DNA of 64,000 nucleotides from Mucilaginibacter sp. (GCF_025362475.1 NZ_JANYGH010000067.1:1-64000); one strand, 5' to 3'; counted from the first letter of the stretch, positions 35,190-44,787 are shown. Notes: generated from the sequence alone by a model not told the origin. Made by a program: numbers and translations.

Positions 35190-36491
35190 ATGATAAAGCA
35201 AGCGCTCGAGAATCTTAAAATAAATGCCCTTAACGAAATGCAGCAGGCTGCCATTACCGCAGCCAAAAAAAGCGATGTGATACTGCTATCGCCAACCGGT
35301 TCGGGTAAAACACTTGGTTTTTTATTGCCATTGTTAAGTTTATTAGATACAAGTATACCAACTGTGCAGGCTCTGATCATGGTGCCATCGCGCGAGTTGG
35401 CTTTACAGATTGAGCAGGTTTTCAGAACCATTGGCAGCGGCTTTAAGGTAAATTGCTGTTATGGCGGTCACCCTGTGAAAATTGAGCGTAATAACCTCTC
35501 GCAGCCACCTGCTGTTTTGATTGGTACACCGGGAAGGATAGCACATCATTTGCGCCGTCATAGTTTCAGTACGGATACTATCCACACCCTGATATTGGAT
35601 GAGTTTGATAAAGCTTTGGAGTTTGGTTTCCAGGAGGATATGGCTTTTATCATTAAGCAAATGCCCAACATCAAAAAGCGGATGCTTACCTCGGCCACTA
35701 AAATGCAGGAAATTCCTTCATTTACGGGCATGGTTAGGCCAGTTGAATTAGATTACCTTACCAATGCCGCTAATGCGCCGGATATCAAACAAAAAGCCGT
35801 AATAGCCGAAGCAGCCGATAAGCTGGATGCATTGTTTGCCCTGATTTGCAAAATAGGCGATAAAGCCACCCTTGTTTTCTGTAACCATCGCGAAGCTGTA
35901 GAACGCATCAGTGATCTATTATTTGACAGAGGATTACCGCATGATATTTTCCATGGTGGTATGGAGCAGGATGACAGGGAACGTGCCTTACTGAAGTTCA
36001 GGAATGGCAGTCACCGTTTATTGATCACCACAGACCTGGCCTCCCGCGGGCTGGATATACCCGAGATTGAGCACGTGGTACATTACCAGTTGCCGCATAA
36101 CGAGGAGGCTTACCTGCACCGCAATGGCCGTACAGCGAGAATGCACGCCAAAGGAACATCATACCTGATATTAGCGCCCGATGAAAAGCCATCCTATTTA
36201 AAAGATATGCCGGAAGTTGAAGAACTACCGGCAGACCCGATTGTGCCGCCACCATCACCATGGGCTACATTATACATTGCCGCCGGTAAAAAGGACAAGG
36301 TTAATAAGATTGACATTGTAGGCCTGCTGTTGAAAAAGGGGGGTTTAGATAAAGAAGATGTAGGCTTAATTGAAGTGCTTGATTACACATCTTACGCCGC
36401 TGTTAAACGTAACCGGATTGAGAAGGCCGTTCAACAGATAAAAGGCGAAAAGATCAAAAACAAAAAAGTTAAAATAGACATTTCCATATAA
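35190..36491 (+). CDS. DEAD-box-type RNA helicase
   Basis: 433 residues with two RecA-like domains: Q motif (ALNEMQQAAI), motif I SPTGSGKT near 46, Ia PSRELALQ, II DEFD (not DEAD), III SAT, V TTDLASRGLDIP and VI HRNGRTAR. The DEFD form keeps the two acids needed for ATP hydrolysis. The C-terminal tail (about 350-433) has a DbpA-like RNA-binding look and ends basic (KNKKVKIDISI). It probably remodels rRNA or mRNA. DUF1456 follows after 15 bases. Confidence 0.9.
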   Translation: MIKQALENLKINALNEMQQAAITAAKKSDVILLSPTGSGKTLGFLLPLLSLLDTSIPTVQALIMVPSRELALQIEQVFRTIGSGFKVNCCYGGHPVKIERNNLSQPPAVLIGTPGRIAHHLRRHSFSTDTIHTLILDEFDKALEFGFQEDMAFIIKQMPNIKKRMLTSATKMQEIPSFTGMVRPVELDYLTNAANAPDIKQKAVIAEAADKLDALFALICKIGDKATLVFCNHREAVERISDLLFDRGLPHDIFHGGMEQDDRERALLKFRNGSHRLLITTDLASRGLDIPEIEHVVHYQLPHNEEAYLHRNGRTARMHAKGTSYLILAPDEKPSYLKDMPEVEELPADPIVPPPSPWATLYIAAGKKDKVNKIDIVGLLLKKGGLDKEDVGLIEVLDYTSYAAVKRNRIEKAVQQIKGEKIKNKKVKIDISI

Positions 36492-36506
36492 TTAAATACC
36501 AATAGT

Positions 36507-36755
36507 ATGAGTAATAATGATATCATGAAAAAGCTGAGGGTAGCCATGAAGTTTACCGATGATGATATTATAAAAGTATTGGAGCTGGCCAACTTCCGCA
36601 TTACCAAGACCGAATTGGGCGCCATTTTTCGTAATGATGACCATCCCAATTTTAAACCCTGCGGCGACCAGATCTTGCGCAATTTCCTCAATGGCCTCAT
36701 CATCTACAAACGCGGACCAATGCCAGATAAGAGAGTGCCAAAAACTGAAGAGTAA
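36507..36755 (+). CDS. DUF1456 family protein, single-repeat
   Basis: 82 residues. The sequence (NNDIMKKLRVAMKFTDDDI, and HPNFKPCGDQILRNFLNGL) closely follows the second of the two DUF1456 repeats of E. coli YehS, while the first repeat is absent. It ends in a charged tail. It directly follows the helicase gene and is likely cotranscribed. Function unknown; coupling with a DEAD-box helicase suggests RNA or cold-stress work. Confidence 0.85.
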   Translation: MSNNDIMKKLRVAMKFTDDDIIKVLELANFRITKTELGAIFRNDDHPNFKPCGDQILRNFLNGLIIYKRGPMPDKRVPKTEE

Positions 36756-37105
36756 TTATCTTACCCCGTTGGCTGTGTCCCCACCATAGGTGTTTGAAAG
36801 ATATAAAAGGCAGGGGCAATGTGCGATTCCTTCCTCGGGGAAGGGAAGGTAGGGGTTAAATCAGGAGTTCAAGTACCGCTGCATATGGCATGTCAGCGAA
36901 ACCCCTCCCTGCCATTGCGCACATTCCAGCCGCACCCCTCCCGTTGGGAGGGAATAAAAAAAACTTAACATATCTTTCGAACCCTTATGCTGTCCTCACA
37001 GCCAACCATTTCACTATATCACCTGCAATAACACAGGCGATGGGCAAAGAAAAAGGCGATGAGTTTTAAAATTCATCGCCTTGTTATGATAGCAAAATGT
37101 ATCAA
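36756..37105. other. intergenic region with repeat-like structure
   Basis: 350 bases between convergent genes. Bases 36801-36965 contain an imperfect inverted arrangement (AGGGGTT 36851 / AAACCCCT 36899, CAATGTGCG / CGCACATT) and a perfect CCCTCCC-GTT-GGGAGGG hairpin at 36936-36952. This is the style of dispersed Bacteroidota repeats. A minus-strand terminator lies at 37053-37082. Confidence 0.6.
37053..37082 (-). terminator. intrinsic terminator of lolA
   Basis: 10-bp stem AAGGCGATGA / TCATCGCCTT, followed on the minus strand by TTTTTCTTT. It lies just after lolA. Confidence 0.82.
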
Positions 37106-37783
37106 TTATCTTAAATCCACCACCTCAATACCGGGATGGCTTTTGGCGTCCCATGCAAACATGCTATCGGCAATAGGTGCATTAGGGGTAAAGCTTTTTA
37201 CGGTGTAGTTATATTTGTTGCCATTTTTATCAAACAAAAGGGCGCTGTAGATCTGTTTTTTTACCTTATCAATAAGCAAACGAACTTTAAAGATACTTTG
37301 CTTCTCGTTTTCAGGAGTAAGGTCTATCACCTGGAAAGCTTTGCCGGCTATTTTTTGCTCGCCGGTGTACAGGTATTTGTAGCCGCGCTCATAAATAGTA
37401 AAAATCTGGGATGGGTTATTAATGCCTTCTCCTCCTTTGGCAGCGTCGCCTACCTGTACCTCTTTATCTTTTTTCAGATAGGTCCACTGGCTTTTGCCAT
37501 CGCTAATGATCTCTTTATCCACATCCTTTACTGATGCCGAGCTATAAAGGGTAACCTTGTATTTACCCGCTTTGGCTTTTGAAATCAACGTGCCTGTTTG
37601 GGTTTCCTTAACTCCCGCCTGCTGGTTATCCAGCGTAAAAGAAAAATCGGTTTTAATAACATCGTACGATTTATATTTCTGGCTTACCTGGGCTAAAATA
37701 GCTTTGGCTTGTGTATCTTTTTGGGCAAATGCGGTAGTGCAGGTACTTAAAGCTATAAGGGTATTTAAAATTATTTTTTTCAT
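37106..37783 (-). CDS. lolA: outer-membrane lipoprotein carrier protein
   Basis: 225 residues with a signal peptide (about 1-20, AFAQ). LolA carries lipoproteins across the periplasm to the outer membrane. The N-terminal beta strands and the pattern AILAQVSQKYKSYDVIKTDFSF plus GTLISKAKAGKYKVTL fit the family. It lies 71 bases after ftsK on the same strand, a pairing common in Bacteroidota. A terminator follows. Confidence 0.88.
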   Translation of the reverse strand: MKKIILNTLIALSTCTTAFAQKDTQAKAILAQVSQKYKSYDVIKTDFSFTLDNQQAGVKETQTGTLISKAKAGKYKVTLYSSASVKDVDKEIISDGKSQWTYLKKDKEVQVGDAAKGGEGINNPSQIFTIYERGYKYLYTGEQKIAGKAFQVIDLTPENEKQSIFKVRLLIDKVKKQIYSALLFDKNGNKYNYTVKSFTPNAPIADSMFAWDAKSHPGIEVVDLR

Positions 37784-37854
37784 CGGTTGTTTTATTCTTC
37801 AACAACTATTACTGTTAATAGTTATTGCTTTTGAGCATATAAATTGTAAATGGT

Positions 37855-40425
37855 TTAATCCTTCGGTTTTTGAAGTGTTTCCAGGTACCTTTCCAGGCTG
37901 TATTCATCGGGATATAAAACATCGCGGGCCTTGCTGCCTTCAAATGCGCCAACTATACCTGCGGCTTCTAATTGATCAATAATACGACCTGCACGATTAT
38001 AGCCTAACTTCATTTTACGCTGAATTAAGGATGTTGACCCCTGCTGATGCAGTACTATCAAACGGGCGGCATCCTCAAACATAGGGTCGCGATCATCCGG
38101 ATCGTACTCCTTGGCACTGCTGGTTTCGCCTTCGCCAACATACTCTGGCAGCAGCAGTGCTGTAGGATAACCTTTTTGATTACCTATAAAATCAGATATC
38201 GCTTCAACTTCCGGCGTATCTACAAAGGCGCATTGCAAACGGATGAGGTCGCTGCCTGTAGAGAACAGCATATCACCACGACCGATCAGCTGATCGGCAC
38301 CGCCGGCATCCAATATCGTACGCGAATCTATTTTTGATAGTACCCTGAAAGCAAGCCTTGAAGGGAAGTTGGCCTTAATAGTACCCGTAATAATATTTAC
38401 TGACGGCCTTTGTGTAGCAATAACCAAATGGATCCCCACCGCACGGGCCAGCTGGGCAATACGTGCTATAGGCACCTCCACCTCTTTACCGGCTGTCATC
38501 ATTAAATCGGCAAACTCATCTATCACCAGTACAATGAATGGCAGATAACGATGTTTTTCGGGATCACTTATTTTGCGGTTAACGTACTTGGCATTGTACT
38601 CTTTAAGGTTACGCACCTGCGCATCCTTCAACAGATCATACCGCTGATCCATCTCGATACATAATGAATTAAGGGTGTTTACCACCTTCTTGGTATCGGT
38701 AATAATAGCATCGGCCTCATCGGGCAGTTTGGCCAAAAAGTGCCGCTCAATCTTACGGAAAAGCGTAAGCTCCACCTTTTTAGGATCCACCAAAACAAAT
38801 TTAAGTTCGGACGGGTGCTTTTTAAACAGCAGCGAAACCAATATGGCATTGATACCAACAGATTTACCCTGCCCCGTAGCACCCGCAACCAAAAGGTGGG
38901 GCATTTTGGCCAAATCGGCAATAAACACCTCGTTGGATATGGTTTTACCCAAAGCGATGGGCAGATCCATCGTAGTATTCTGGAATTTTTCTGTAGAAAG
39001 GATAGACCGCATCGAAACCATTTCGGGGTTTTGATTTGGTACCTCTATACCTATGGTACCCTTACCCGGCATTGGGGCAATGATACGGATACCCAGCGCG
39101 GCTAAACTCAGCGCGATATCATCTTCCAGGTTCTTGATCTTGGAGATGCGTACACCGGGTGCAGGTATAATTTCATATAGCGTAACCGTTGGCCCAATGG
39201 TGGCCTTTATCTTATCTATCTCGATATTATAATGGTTCAGCGTTTCAACAATTTTGTTCTTGTTGGCTTCCAGTTCCTCGGCGTTTACCGATATTTTATT
39301 TGATCCGTGGTTCTCTAACAAATCAAGATGTGGAAATTTATAAGTTGCCAGGTCAAGCCTGTGGTCATAAATGCCAAATTTATTTACCAGCTCCTGTGCT
39401 TTAACATCGTCGGCTTTTTCAACGGCAAGTTCTGGCAGGGGACGGTTTACATCAATGGTAAGCGGTATTTCCGTCTCTTCTTCCGGTTCAGAACGTGCAG
39501 TGTTAGTAGGCGTTAAAACAACCGGCTCGTGATATATTGGTGTTTGTATCAGCGGTTGTTGCTTTAAAGGTTCGGGTTTTACAACATTCACCTCGGGGTT
39601 TAATGTATCTACAACCCGGTTACCGCGGGGCCACTCCATCGGGATGGGTATTTCTTCATCAGCCAAATCAACAGGCTCTGGAACTACTTCGTCTATCTCC
39701 ACGGCGTTAACCCGTTCTTTTTTGGATGGTAGTTTAAAATCGATATTATAAGCGATCACCAATACCGCAAGGGCCAAAAATACAAGCAAACCAGCCGTGC
39801 CCGCCGGACCAATCTGTGCATCAAGCAAACGGTTGCTCCAGTAGCCAAAGCCGCCTTCTAAAAAGTGTGGATAATCAATAATAAAGGCATGAAAATAGCC
39901 TATAGTTGTTGAGGTAAAAACAATTCCAAATATAGAGTAAGCCAGCGTTTTGGATAATGAAAATAGCCTTACTTTAAACAGCAACCGGTATCCCAACACA
40001 AAAAATATAAAAATAAACAGGAATGATGCTACCCCAAACCACTCGTAAATAAACTGGTTGCTTAACAGCGCGCCAAATTTACCCAGCCAGTTTTGAGCAA
40101 CCTGTGGTGTGCCGGCATCGGCAATTTCCTGCACGGTTTTACCGGTAGCCAGGTTATGCCAGCCGCCATTAGTTGTTGAAATATAACTTTGATCTTCCTG
40201 CCAGGTAAACAGGTATGATGTGAAGGCGATAAGGAAGTAAACAGACAGTAAAAGCGAAAACAAACCCGCTATTTTTACCGTACGCCCGTTCACCATATCC
40301 AATTGGGGTAACTTAGGAAGTGCCTTTTTAATTACACTTTCTTTTTCGGCCTTGCCATTGGTTTGACGGGGCTGATTATCGTCCTTGAAACTATTTGATT
40401 TAAACTGATTTCCTTTTACCGGCAT
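37855..40425 (-). CDS. ftsK: DNA translocase FtsK
   Basis: 856 residues. Four TM segments in the first about 210 residues are followed by a proline/glutamate-rich linker (about 240-340), a motor domain with Walker A GATGQGKSVG near 513 and Walker B VLVIDEFADLMM, and a C-terminal gamma winged-helix (about 790-850, KMKLGYNRAGRIIDQLE) that reads KOPS-like sequences. It pumps chromosome DNA at the septum and acts with XerCD. It is shorter than E. coli FtsK because the linker is short. Confidence 0.94.
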   Translation of the reverse strand: MPVKGNQFKSNSFKDDNQPRQTNGKAEKESVIKKALPKLPQLDMVNGRTVKIAGLFSLLLSVYFLIAFTSYLFTWQEDQSYISTTNGGWHNLATGKTVQEIADAGTPQVAQNWLGKFGALLSNQFIYEWFGVASFLFIFIFFVLGYRLLFKVRLFSLSKTLAYSIFGIVFTSTTIGYFHAFIIDYPHFLEGGFGYWSNRLLDAQIGPAGTAGLLVFLALAVLVIAYNIDFKLPSKKERVNAVEIDEVVPEPVDLADEEIPIPMEWPRGNRVVDTLNPEVNVVKPEPLKQQPLIQTPIYHEPVVLTPTNTARSEPEEETEIPLTIDVNRPLPELAVEKADDVKAQELVNKFGIYDHRLDLATYKFPHLDLLENHGSNKISVNAEELEANKNKIVETLNHYNIEIDKIKATIGPTVTLYEIIPAPGVRISKIKNLEDDIALSLAALGIRIIAPMPGKGTIGIEVPNQNPEMVSMRSILSTEKFQNTTMDLPIALGKTISNEVFIADLAKMPHLLVAGATGQGKSVGINAILVSLLFKKHPSELKFVLVDPKKVELTLFRKIERHFLAKLPDEADAIITDTKKVVNTLNSLCIEMDQRYDLLKDAQVRNLKEYNAKYVNRKISDPEKHRYLPFIVLVIDEFADLMMTAGKEVEVPIARIAQLARAVGIHLVIATQRPSVNIITGTIKANFPSRLAFRVLSKIDSRTILDAGGADQLIGRGDMLFSTGSDLIRLQCAFVDTPEVEAISDFIGNQKGYPTALLLPEYVGEGETSSAKEYDPDDRDPMFEDAARLIVLHQQGSTSLIQRKMKLGYNRAGRIIDQLEAAGIVGAFEGSKARDVLYPDEYSLERYLETLQKPKD

Positions 40426-40665
40426 CCTGATGTAACATCCTTTAACTGCAAACTTACATAAAATTTCACCTATGTAAACTTTACAAAAACAACATAAAAT
40501 TTTTTCCTATCCTCACCAATCATCAAAAATTTTGCTAACTGTTGAAATATAAAGTTAGCAGATTATGTAAATAGTTAGGCGTATTTTTATTTTTTTAGTA
40601 TAATTGAATAACAGGGCTGTCCTAACCTATAAAAAAATTTCAACGCCCTTATTTAACTGTAAATA

Positions 40666-41313
40666 ATGAGTATAGAAACCCTGGAAGAATATATCACCGC
40701 TGCCAATTTACCCCAATTGGATGCCTTGCTTACACAAAACCCCAAGCTGGCAACAACCCTTACCAGCCACCAGGTTTCACCATTGATGTTGTCATGCTAT
40801 TACAAAAAGCCTGCAGTTACCGAACTGTTGCTGAAGCATGTTGGCGAGATAAATATATTTGAGGCCGCAGCCGCAGGCAAGCTTGATGTGATGGCTAATC
40901 TTATTTACGCCAACCCCAGCTCGATTAATGATTATGCCCGGGATGGCTTCACCCCGCTTGGCCTGGCCTGCTATTTTGGGAATTATGATGTTGCCCGTTA
41001 CCTGGTGCTGAAAGGTGCCGATGTAAACCTCCCATCAAACAATGGCTTTCATGTTTACCCGCTTCATTCGGCGTGCGCCGGCAATTATACCCAGATTGCC
41101 AGTATGCTTATTGAAAACGGATCGCTTATTCATATAAAGCAACAAGCCGGCGCTACCCCCTTGCACGCTGCAGCACAAAACGGAAATTTAGAACTGTTGA
41201 TACTACTATTGGAAAAAGGCGCTGAAATTAATACCCGTATGGAGGGAGGTAAACTCCCTGCCGATTTGGCCCGCGAAAAAGGCTTCGACGATATCGCGGA
41301 GATTTTAAGCTGA
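40666..41313 (+). CDS. ankyrin repeat protein
   Basis: 215 residues with about five ankyrin repeats (HQVSPLMLSCYYKKPAVTELL, DGFTPLGLACYFGNYDVARYL, GATPLHAAAQNGNLELLILL and others). There is no signal peptide, so it probably works as a cytoplasmic protein-binding scaffold. No partner is evident nearby. Confidence 0.88.
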   Translation: MSIETLEEYITAANLPQLDALLTQNPKLATTLTSHQVSPLMLSCYYKKPAVTELLLKHVGEINIFEAAAAGKLDVMANLIYANPSSINDYARDGFTPLGLACYFGNYDVARYLVLKGADVNLPSNNGFHVYPLHSACAGNYTQIASMLIENGSLIHIKQQAGATPLHAAAQNGNLELLILLLEKGAEINTRMEGGKLPADLAREKGFDDIAEILS

Positions 41314-41330
41314 TGATTTGGGGGTTGTAG

Positions 41331-41410
41331 AGACGCATATTTGCGTCTTCGCGATGCAGATCCAGCCTGGTATATCCGCTCTGCATAATTGGAGACTCAA
41401 CTATGCAGAG
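41331..41410. repeat. two adjacent hairpins after the ankyrin gene
   Basis: AGACGCA-tatt-TGCGTCT (41331-41348) and CTCTGCATA ... TATGCAGAG (41379-41410, 14-base loop). Both stems are perfect. They lie between convergent genes and could terminate them or be repeat remnants. T-tracts are weak. Confidence 0.55.
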
Positions 41411-41446
41411 TTACAATTTCCTTAGACCATCCTTAGAAAACTGCAT

Positions 41447-42319
41447 TTAAAAAAAAGCAGCATACTCCTCTGGCATTTTATCAATGCTTTTGATCTGGAT
41501 ATCTTTAAAATATACTTCTCCAGCTTCGCTTTGCAGTTGGAGTTTGCCTTTGGTTAGGGGTTTACTTCCTTTACCATCCTGGTAACTTAGGTTTGACAAG
41601 GCATTAACCACATGCCCATTTACGATATAAACACTCTTATCTCCGTAGCAAATCAATTCCATAGTGTTCCATTCGCCTTTTGGGTTTTCAAAGTTTTCGT
41701 GGCGTTGGCAAAAACCCTGGTTGGGTGCCCCTACACCCATAAATACCCTATCGGCATCTTTATTAAACACATAATTGGGTACGCCTGCTGGTTTATTTGC
41801 ACGAACCGTTGCATGGGCAGTACCCACGTTCCAATAGTCGCCTATGCCTCCCTCCATCACCTGGAACTCCTCTGATAACATCCACGAATGAAAATAGTCG
41901 GCGCCACATTCGCCCTGCGAGTGGTATAGCAGGCCAGAATCCATAGGTTCATTTAAGCGGGGATCCCATTTCTTGGTACCGAATTTGGTTTTCAGCTTAA
42001 GGTGATAGTTTTGAAATTCCTGTTTGGTATAAATACAACCATAAATTTCGCCGCTGATGTGTAATACCGGCTCATTGTTTTGCATTTGTACTGAGAATAC
42101 ATTTGCCTCATTTTTATCGTAACCAATGGGCGGCAGGGTTTTACCGTTCACATCCTTAGGCGCCTCCCCTTTATAAGGAAACTTAAGCCGGTAACTTTGG
42201 TAAATTGTCCACTTACTCATTTTTTTATCCATAAGGCTGATCCAGCCCTTATCGGGATTGAATGATGTGAGCGCCAATATAAATAAGCAGCTTAAAACAA
42301 TGGTTGAGCTTTTTTTCAT
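41447..42319 (-). CDS. DUF1080 family exported protein (3-keto-disaccharide hydrolase-like)
   Basis: 290 residues with a signal peptide (about 1-20). It has a concanavalin-like beta-sandwich typical of DUF1080: GWISLMDKKMSKWTIY at the start, then SGLLYHSQGECGADYFHSW, FQVMEGGIGDYW and IYIVNGHVVNALSNL-type strands. Members bind or cleave sugars in the periplasm, and some act as 3-keto-glycoside hydrolases. No sugar-uptake locus is visible. Confidence 0.85.
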   Translation of the reverse strand: MKKSSTIVLSCLFILALTSFNPDKGWISLMDKKMSKWTIYQSYRLKFPYKGEAPKDVNGKTLPPIGYDKNEANVFSVQMQNNEPVLHISGEIYGCIYTKQEFQNYHLKLKTKFGTKKWDPRLNEPMDSGLLYHSQGECGADYFHSWMLSEEFQVMEGGIGDYWNVGTAHATVRANKPAGVPNYVFNKDADRVFMGVGAPNQGFCQRHENFENPKGEWNTMELICYGDKSVYIVNGHVVNALSNLSYQDGKGSKPLTKGKLQLQSEAGEVYFKDIQIKSIDKMPEEYAAFF

Positions 42320-42461
42320 AGTGGTGAGATGCTATAACACTGAGGTTTAGTTAATACGCAATCGATTGTTGTTTCAATATAAAAGTACATAAACAGCTTT
42401 AATAAAAAGCCGCTTATGGTAAAAAATAATTATCAATTGATTAAAAACTACCAGCTCGTAA

Positions 42462-43421
42462 TTATTGCTTTTTAGCCCATTCCTGCTGGTCTTCTGGCGA
42501 AAGAAAGGTCCAGGCCATGATCCTGCTTGCTTTTTGCCCTTGCGACATGTTGATGGTTTGCACCTCGGTTGCACCAGCCTTTTGCAAAGCATTATACAAA
42601 ATGCGTAAATTTTCTTTTTTCGATACCAGTGTAGTGAACCATAAGCATTGTTTAGCAAAACGGGTACTTTGCGTAGCCATTTGTTTTAAAAATGCTGCTT
42701 CGCCACCGGGATACCATAATTCGGTATTTTGGCCGCCAAAGTTTAGTACGGGTTCGTTATCTGTTTTTAAGCCCAGGTTATTCCATTTGCGGCGTGAGCC
42801 CTCGGCAGCCTCTTTAATGGAGGCATGAAATGGAGGGTTGCAAATGGTAAGATCAAACTTCTCGCCGGGTTTTATGGCAAATACAAAAATATCCGCCTTG
42901 TGTTTTTGTAGCCTTAGTTCAATGGCATTCTTCAGCTCATCGTTTTTAGTGATAATTTCCTGGGCTGCCTGTAAAGCTTCTTCATCAATATCTATCCCCA
43001 CAAAGCTCCAGCCATATTCCTGGTGGCCAATGATAGGGTATACACAATTTGCCCCTACCCCAATATCCAGCACCCTAACCTTTTTGCCCTTACGAATAAC
43101 ACCGCCATTGGCTGTAGCTAAAAGATCGGCCACATAATGAATATAATCGGCCCGGCCTGGGATAGGTGGGCATAGATAGCTTTCGGGGATATCCCAAAAG
43201 CCGATACCATAATGATGCTTTAATAAAGCCTTATTAAGCAACTTAACCGCCTCTGGATTGGCAAAGTTGATAGTTTGACTATCATATTTATTTACCGTTA
43301 CAAAAGGCCGTAGCTTGGGAATGGCCCTCATCAGCGCCTTAAAATCATAGCCCTCGCGATGGCGGTTACGCGGGTGCATAAATTCTTTAATTTCGGGTTG
43401 ATTTGGGGCTGATTCTGGCAA
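42462..43421 (-). CDS. rlmF: 23S rRNA (adenine-1618 N6)-methyltransferase
   Basis: 319 residues. The SAM-dependent methyltransferase motifs are VLDIGVGANCVYPIIG and the catalytic NPPF (CNPPFHASI), with HPRNRHREGYDF near the N-terminus as in E. coli RlmF. The start is TTG at 43421, giving 14 residues before HPRNRH; an ATG at 43379 begins exactly MHPRNRH and is the alternative. It modifies A1618 in the large-subunit rRNA. Cytoplasmic. Confidence 0.88.
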   Translation of the reverse strand: MPESAPNQPEIKEFMHPRNRHREGYDFKALMRAIPKLRPFVTVNKYDSQTINFANPEAVKLLNKALLKHHYGIGFWDIPESYLCPPIPGRADYIHYVADLLATANGGVIRKGKKVRVLDIGVGANCVYPIIGHQEYGWSFVGIDIDEEALQAAQEIITKNDELKNAIELRLQKHKADIFVFAIKPGEKFDLTICNPPFHASIKEAAEGSRRKWNNLGLKTDNEPVLNFGGQNTELWYPGGEAAFLKQMATQSTRFAKQCLWFTTLVSKKENLRILYNALQKAGATEVQTINMSQGQKASRIMAWTFLSPEDQQEWAKKQ

Positions 43422-43502
43422 GTTGTTGTTTGTTAATTTATAAATTTAAAAAAGGTAGTTTCTTAATTAGCTTTAAGCTTTCCGCCTTCAGCTTTTAGCT
43501 AT

Positions 43503-43973
43503 CTACCCTACAATACTGCCCAAATTGGCAGGCGAATAATTAATTGATTTAAGTGTTTTGCTATCCGCGGTACGATATACCAGGTATAATCCGTCAATCT
43601 CTTTATAGTGCGATTCGGTACCCGCTGTATTACGGTAATGCTCAATAGTTTGGTTAGCTTCTTCTATAGTTTTGCAGGCCTTGCTCATGTTGGAGCGATG
43701 AACCTCATCAAACAATTCCTTAAACTTTTCGCCAAGACCAAACTCCAGTACCGCACCTGATAAAACATATTGCAGATCGCATAGCGCATCGGCTATTTCA
43801 ACCAGGTTATTATCATTAACCGCTTCCTGTAATTCCTTAAGCTCTTCGGCCAAAAGTTCTATACGTAACTGGCACCGCTCCTTTGACGGAATCTGTGGCG
43901 CAGCTATAATAGGGTGTTTAAAAGTGCTGTGAAATTCGGCAACCTGGTTTAAAGAGTTTAAATCTTGAATCAT
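43503..43973 (-). CDS. MazG-like nucleotide pyrophosphohydrolase
   Basis: 156 residues. An all-alpha MazG/HisE-like core (about 25-110) has the EEExxE and ExxD metal motifs (AEELKELQEA and VEIADALCDL). It probably splits pyrophosphate from aberrant or specific NTPs. There is no signal peptide. The C-terminal 35 residues are extra and of unknown role. A second, full-length MazG is encoded at 60859-61662. Confidence 0.82.
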   Translation of the reverse strand: MIQDLNSLNQVAEFHSTFKHPIIAAPQIPSKERCQLRIELLAEELKELQEAVNDNNLVEIADALCDLQYVLSGAVLEFGLGEKFKELFDEVHRSNMSKACKTIEEANQTIEHYRNTAGTESHYKEIDGLYLVYRTADSKTLKSINYSPANLGSIVG

Positions 43974-44100
43974 AATTTTCAGGAAGTATTTAAGGGCGCT
44001 AAGTTATGAATAACCACAGCGCTTTCAAAAAAACGCAAATTTAAAACAGATTTGCAAAAATTTGGTTATGCTATATGATTAACAATCAGTTAACATACAG

Positions 44101-44155
44101 TAACTTTGTTAACATAAACATAATATTAGATTAGCTTTATATTAACCTACCTTTG
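44101..44155 (+). promoter_or_regulatory. two tandem -7 elements before the H1-like gene
   Basis: TAACTTTG (44101-44108) and TACCTTTG (44148-44155), both exact TAnnTTTG, 47 bases apart, upstream of the ATG at 44204. No clear -33 elements. Confidence 0.5.
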
Positions 44156-44203
44156 TGCCGAAAATAAGTTCAAAATCAACCTGAATTTTCTCAACCCTTT
44201 TCC

Positions 44204-44569
44204 ATGAAAAATAAAAAAACAAAATCCTCCGCGAAGGAGGCCCGCAAAGCTCTTAAAAAACAATTGAACGATAAATTTACTGATCAGTTAAAAGCTATTG
44301 TAAGCGAAATTGGACCAGACCTGAAAAATGTAACTAAGGCTATTGAAAAAGCTGCCAGGAACTTAGCTAAAACACTTGCTGCCAAAATAAGCGACAAAAA
44401 AGAAGCTCCTGCCGAGGCCGATAAAAAAACCAAAGTGATTTCGGCTGAAGCCAAAGCTCCTGTTTTGCCTGTTGCCAAACCAGCAGAAGCTAAAAAAACT
44501 GTAGCAAAAAGTAACACCAAAACTGCTGCCCCTAAGCCAGTTGTTACCAAAGAAGAAACTGTAAAATAA
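44204..44569 (+). CDS. histone H1-like Lys/Ala-rich protein
   Basis: 121 residues. The first about 60 are a basic helical region (KKTKSSAKEARKALKKQLND and an ALAKTLAAKI helix). The last half is low-complexity Lys/Ala/Pro/Val/Thr, with repeated KPA/KTA segments as in eukaryotic H1 tails and bacterial Hc-type or AlgP proteins. It is likely a DNA- or polyanion-binding protein in the cytoplasm. Two promoter-like -7 elements precede it. Confidence 0.7.
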   Translation: MKNKKTKSSAKEARKALKKQLNDKFTDQLKAIVSEIGPDLKNVTKAIEKAARNLAKTLAAKISDKKEAPAEADKKTKVISAEAKAPVLPVAKPAEAKKTVAKSNTKTAAPKPVVTKEETVK

Positions 44570-44787
44570 TACCCCTTTTAGGGCATTACCATTTTATTTT
44601 TGCTAAAGGGTTTCATATCCAATAGTTAAAAATCAAATGGTTTTCCTAAAGCGATTGCGCTTAAAGCAGTTACATCATTGATTTTTAAGGATATAACGCC
44701 ACAAAACAGCTCAACTAACGTGTATTAGTTATACTGCAGGCAAAGCATTAAAAGTACAATTCTTTACATCAGTAATTTTGTTGTTTC

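Noticed and set aside
36756..37105. CRISPR-like or phage attachment site
   Set aside because: The repeats are inverted and not regularly spaced direct repeats; no cas, integrase or tRNA gene is present.
42374..42658. Minus-strand frame overlapping the 3' end of rlmF
   Set aside because: It overlaps rlmF in another frame with no homology.
43467..43500. AGCTTTAAGC / TTCAGCTTTT repeat-like spacer before the MazG-like stop
   Set aside because: Short, imperfect and without another copy in the window.
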